Source: JARRLC01 sp037387425 (GTDB lineage: Bacteria > Pseudomonadota > Alphaproteobacteria > Rhizobiales > Rhodomicrobiaceae). From it: DNA of 8,276 nt. Positions 6,003 through 8,276 of this stretch are shown piece by piece; within the stretch, counting starts at the first letter, position 1; each line of letters starts with the position of its first letter. The notes under the pieces were generated by a model. It was given only the letters and a program-made list of their open reading frames with translations. It ran no database searches and had not been told where the DNA came from. A program made the position numbers and the translations under genes. Location of the stretch: NCBI GenBank assembly GCA_037387425.1, contig JARRLC010000113.1, positions 1 to 8,276 on the forward strand, written 5' to 3'.

Positions 6003-7685
6003 TTATTTTCGCGTCTCCAAAAGCCGCCGCGCGATCACCTGCGCCTGAATTTCCGCCGCGCCTTCGAAAATGCTCAAGATGCGAGCGTCGCACAGCACGC
6101 GACTTACCGGATATTCCATCGCAAAGCCATTGCCGCCATGAACCTGCACGGCGTTATCCGCCGCTGCCCACGCGACGCGCGCCGCAAGCAGCTTGGCCAT
6201 CCCCGCTTCCAGATCGCAACGCTTGCCCTGATCTTTCTGGCGCGCCGCAAAATAGGTGATCTGCCGCGCGATCAGCGTTTCCGCCGCCATCATCACGATT
6301 TTATCCGAGACGCGTGGGAAGCTGATAATCGGCTTACCGAATTGCGCGCGCTCAGTGGCATAACGCAAGGCAAGATCAAGTGCGGATTGCGCCACGCCCA
6401 CCGCCCGCGCCGCTGTCTGGATGCGCGCGGCCTCGAATGTCTGCATGAGCTGTTTGAAACCCTGGCCTTCCACGCCGCCCAACAACCCGGAAACTGGAAC
6501 CTCGAAATTATCGAACGAAATCTCATATTCCTTCATGCCACGATATCCGATGACGTGGATCTCGCTGCCGCTCATGCCTTCAGCCGGGAACGGATCGTCA
6601 TCAGTGCCGCGCGGTTTCGCCGCCAGGAACATGGAAAGCCCGCGATACCCCGTTTCGTTCGGATCGGTGCGGGCGAGCACGGTCATCAAATCGGCGCGCA
6701 CCGGATGCGTGATCCAGGTTTTCTGCCCCGTGATACGGTAGACATCGCCATCACGGACGGCGCGCGTTTTCAGCGAGGCGAGGTCGGAACCGATATTCGG
6801 CTCGGTGAACACCGCCGTAGGCAGAACTTCTCCCGACGCAATGCGCGGCAACCACTCGGCTTTTTGCTCGGACGTACCCGCCCCCATGATCAACTCGGCG
6901 GCGATTTCCGAGCGCGTGCCAAGCGAGCCCACGCCGATATACCCGCGCGACAGCTCTTCCGACACCAAGCACATAGACTCCTTGCCCAGTTCCAGCCCAT
7001 CAAATTCCTCCGGGATGGTGAGGCCGAACACGCCCAACTCGCTCATCTTCGCGATGACTTCCAGCGGAATATAGGCGTTCGCCTCATGCCAGCCATGCGC
7101 GTAGGGTTCGACCTCGGCCACAGCGAAACGGCGCATTTCCGAGCGCATGCTTTCCAGCGTTTCATCCAGGCCGCCATCGCCGAAAATGTCGTGGCCGTGC
7201 TGGCTGGTCATCAACTCGGTGATGCGGGCGCGCGTTGTGGGCGTGTTTCCACCAAGACGCAAGCTCTGTGTGGCCTGGGCAAACGCGGCCTGATCTTCAG
7301 ACGAGAGCCCCAATTCGTCCAGGCGGATGAATTCCAACTGGCTCATCGGGATGCCGCCAAGCATTTGCGCGGTATATTCACCCAGCGCCACTTGCACCAG
7401 AAGCGTTTCGATTTCGCCGAAGCGGCCTTCGCCCTGCATACGCTGTGCGTAGTCGGCAGTCTGCTTAATGGCCTCGGCGTAGGTGGCGAGCCACGCCAAC
7501 CCGTGAGCGCGGTGCTGTTCGCGGTCAAGCGCTGCCGCTTCGACCTTCCCGGCGCTCACAAAGTCCGCGCGTGCCCCGCTAAGCGCACTGTCCAGAAGCG
7601 TCCCGGCAGCGTTGGCGGCGGCGGCTGCAAGCGATACCAGCGTTGTTGCATCAATGGGAGAGGCCGGGGAAGTGTTTGCTGCCAT
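6003..7685 (-). CDS. mcd: (2S)-methylsuccinyl-CoA dehydrogenase (acyl-CoA dehydrogenase family)
   Basis: FAD-dependent acyl-CoA dehydrogenase of 560 residues, about 150-170 longer at the N-terminus than ordinary family members. That extension carries LDREQHRAHGLAWLATY (53-69), GRFGEIETLLVQVALGEY (87-104) and GGIPMSQ (110-116), which I recognise as typical of methylsuccinyl-CoA dehydrogenase. Mcd oxidises (2S)-methylsuccinyl-CoA to mesaconyl-CoA in the ethylmalonyl-CoA pathway, which lets isocitrate-lyase-negative bacteria assimilate acetyl-CoA, and passes electrons to ETF. The family core follows: FGLTIPEEFDG (220-230), the flavin/substrate block FTEPNIGSDLASLKT (293-307), ITGQKTWIT, VHGGNGFAMEYPVSR, and FEGAAEIQ with the probable catalytic base Glu541. 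An AAAGGGA ribosome site (7692-7698) is 6 nt before the ATG. Other pathway genes (ccr, ecm, mch) are absent from the window. A different long-chain-extended dehydrogenase is the main alternative. Confidence 0.83.
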   Translation of the reverse strand: MAANTSPASPIDATTLVSLAAAAANAAGTLLDSALSGARADFVSAGKVEAAALDREQHRAHGLAWLATYAEAIKQTADYAQRMQGEGRFGEIETLLVQVALGEYTAQMLGGIPMSQLEFIRLDELGLSSEDQAAFAQATQSLRLGGNTPTTRARITELMTSQHGHDIFGDGGLDETLESMRSEMRRFAVAEVEPYAHGWHEANAYIPLEVIAKMSELGVFGLTIPEEFDGLELGKESMCLVSEELSRGYIGVGSLGTRSEIAAELIMGAGTSEQKAEWLPRIASGEVLPTAVFTEPNIGSDLASLKTRAVRDGDVYRITGQKTWITHPVRADLMTVLARTDPNETGYRGLSMFLAAKPRGTDDDPFPAEGMSGSEIHVIGYRGMKEYEISFDNFEVPVSGLLGGVEGQGFKQLMQTFEAARIQTAARAVGVAQSALDLALRYATERAQFGKPIISFPRVSDKIVMMAAETLIARQITYFAARQKDQGKRCDLEAGMAKLLAARVAWAAADNAVQVHGGNGFAMEYPVSRVLCDARILSIFEGAAEIQAQVIARRLLETRK

Positions 7686-7775
7686 GAACGGTCCCTTTCG
7701 GTGTGTTGATGTTTTTTATGTGGGAATGCCGCAATGAGGCAAGCCCGCCGCCAAGCAGACAGGAAACACAAGGTA

Positions 7776-7787
7776 GCTTGCGCAAGC
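7776..7787. promoter_or_regulatory. Perfect palindrome GCTTGCGCAAGC upstream of mcd
   Basis: A 12-bp perfect palindrome lies about 90 bp before the mcd ATG, a usual place for an operator or activator site. Its TTGCGCAA core recalls the TTTGC-type sites I associate with RamB/ScfR-family regulators of acetate and propionate metabolism, but that link is from memory and is inference. Confidence 0.35.
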
Positions 7788-7799
7788 GTGTTCGCCCTG

Positions 7800-7812
7800 T
7801 TCCAACCTGGAA
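7800..7812. promoter_or_regulatory. Inverted repeat TTCCA-N3-TGGAA upstream of mcd
   Basis: A second short dyad lies 12 bp beyond the GCTTGCGCAAGC palindrome, on the side away from mcd. It could be a second regulator half-site pair, or chance. The rest of 7686-7913 shows no gene, only a weak promoter-like pair for mcd on the minus strand (TTGCCT, then CATAAA after 16 nt). Confidence 0.22.
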
Positions 7813-7913
7813 ACGGGTTATGCTGGGATAAAAGATATGAGAAAGAAGTAAGGGGCGCAAAAGCCTCTGCCCTCCCCTATTCAGGAGAGAGCAGGAAGAA
7901 TAACATATAGCTC

Positions 7914-7940
7914 GGCGAGCAGGTAAAAGCCCCGCTCGCC
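7914..7940 (-). terminator. Hairpin after the Ala/Glu-rich gene, probable terminator
   Basis: GGCGAGC (7914-7920) and GCTCGCC (7934-7940) form a perfect 7-bp G/C-rich stem that can extend by two G-C pairs past one mismatch. It begins 14 nt after the stop of the minus-strand gene at 7955. No T-run follows on either strand, so it is either a terminator without a U-tract or a 3'-end stabilising hairpin. Confidence 0.5.
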
Positions 7941-7954
7941 CAATATTTGCGTAT

Positions 7955-8276
7955 TTAGTTAGATCCGCCAAACAACCTGGCAAAAAAGCCGCGCTTTGCT
8001 GGTTTTTCTGGCTTTTCTTCGGGCTTGATATCTTTTTCCCGAACAAATTCAACCTCCGAATTTTCTTTTGCCTCAGCGGTTTTTTCTGGCTCCGCTTGGG
8101 GTTCGGAAGCGGTTTCCGAGGTTTTGGTTTCGGCGGCGGCAGCCGCCTCAGCGGGGGCTTCCTCAGCAGGCGCGGCGGCTTCCGAAACCTCCGCTGGAGC
8201 GGCGACCTCGGAGGGTGCTTCCTCAGCAGGCGCAGCAGCTTCGGCGGGAGCTTCCTCAGCAGGCACGGCAGCTTCC
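7955..8276 (-). CDS. C-terminal end of an Ala/Glu/Pro-rich repetitive protein, function unknown (5' end outside window)
   Basis: Only the last 106 residues are present; the frame stays open to the right edge, so the start is not seen. A GTG at 8266 lies inside the repeat and is probably not a start. Residues 1-50 or so are low-complexity AAAPAEEAPAE-type repeats. An acidic Thr/Ser/Glu-rich stretch follows (TKTSETASEPQAEPEKTAE), then a Lys/Glu/Pro segment. The protein ends in KPAKRGFFARLFGGSN, a basic-aromatic tail that could form a short amphipathic helix. The composition predicts an extended, disordered linker. Similar tails occur on large scaffold-type proteins such as RNase E, and on envelope proteins, but I cannot identify the family from this end. 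A likely terminator hairpin follows, so it is probably transcribed separately from mcd. Confidence 0.7.
   Translation of the reverse strand, partial: EAAVPAEEAPAEAAAPAEEAPSEVAAPAEVSEAAAPAEEAPAEAAAAAETKTSETASEPQAEPEKTAEAKENSEVEFVREKDIKPEEKPEKPAKRGFFARLFGGSN
8157..8276 (-). repeat. In-frame Ala/Glu/Pro-coding repeats
   Basis: The plus-strand 15-mer GCTTCCTCAGCAGGC occurs at 8157, 8217 and 8250, each followed by a near-identical tail (CGCGGCGGCTTC and variants). Spacings of 60 and 33 bp are multiples of three and encode 20- and 11-residue units built on AAxPAEEAP. The array probably continues past the window edge. Identical codons as well as identical residues point to recent duplication. Confidence 0.75.

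Noticed and set aside
6138..7709. A 523-codon open reading frame on the plus strand, opposite mcd.
   Set aside because: It is antisense to a clearly recognised acyl-CoA dehydrogenase. The translation is rich in Arg, His and Ala with no recognisable domain, as expected for a mirrored frame of a G/C-rich gene, and it has no independent ribosome-site support.
7851..7878. AGGGG...CCCCT inverted repeat in the gap upstream of mcd.
   Set aside because: The loop is 18 nt with several competing weak pairings, and it has no clear partner gene.
7651..8052. A 133-codon minus-strand reading frame bridging the Ala/Glu-rich gene, the gap and the mcd start.
   Set aside because: It overlaps two better-supported genes in another frame, runs through the terminator hairpin, and has no family-like sequence.
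8157..8276. The repeats at the right edge as a CRISPR array.
   Set aside because: The repeats are in frame, encode Ala/Glu/Pro units, have unequal spacing in multiples of three and no unique spacers of regular length.

Overview
The window looks like a chromosomal housekeeping segment from an alphaproteobacterium of intermediate G+C. The strongest pointers are a DUF2794 protein (a family essentially confined to Alphaproteobacteria), an ethylmalonyl-CoA-pathway type methylsuccinyl-CoA dehydrogenase, a tandem pair of processing-peptidase-like M16 proteins, and a stand-alone RNase D with an HRDC domain. There are no tRNA or rRNA genes, insertion sequences, integrases, phage genes or CRISPR arrays. 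The species cannot be told from this sequence alone.

Layout, left to right. (1) Minus strand, 1-1820: two M16 peptidase-family genes in tandem. The upstream one (411-1820) carries the HxxEH zinc motif. The downstream one (1-400, cut by the window edge) has lost all three residues of that motif. Both have export signals, so they look like a catalytic and a non-catalytic subunit of one envelope protease. (2) Plus strand, 2015-3175: RNase D (rnd), divergent from the M16 pair across about 190 bp. (3) Minus strand, 3217-3798: UbiX flavin prenyltransferase, convergent with rnd. (4) Plus strand, 3942-5431: thiM and thiE, overlapping by ATGA, a thiazole-salvage and thiamine-phosphate-synthesis operon divergent from ubiX. 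No TPP riboswitch is visible upstream. (5) Minus strand, 5491-5880: a DUF2794 protein with a strong Shine-Dalgarno. (6) Minus strand, 6003-7685: a 560-residue acyl-CoA dehydrogenase with the long N-terminal extension typical of (2S)-methylsuccinyl-CoA dehydrogenase (mcd). (7) Minus strand, 7955 to the right edge: the C-terminal end of an Ala/Glu/Pro-rich repetitive protein that finishes in a basic, aromatic tail.

Apart from the M16 pair and thiM-thiE, the genes are short independent units with unrelated jobs: envelope proteolysis, RNA maturation, prenyl-FMN supply for ubiquinone synthesis, thiamine supply and C2 assimilation. I see no new defence, mobile or biosynthetic system. The points most worth a second look are small dyad-symmetric sites in the ubiX/thiM and mcd upstream regions, the active/inactive M16 pairing, the start-codon choices for thiM and rnd, and the repetitive protein at the right edge. 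No gene-free stretch exceeds 300 bases; the longest is 7686-7954.
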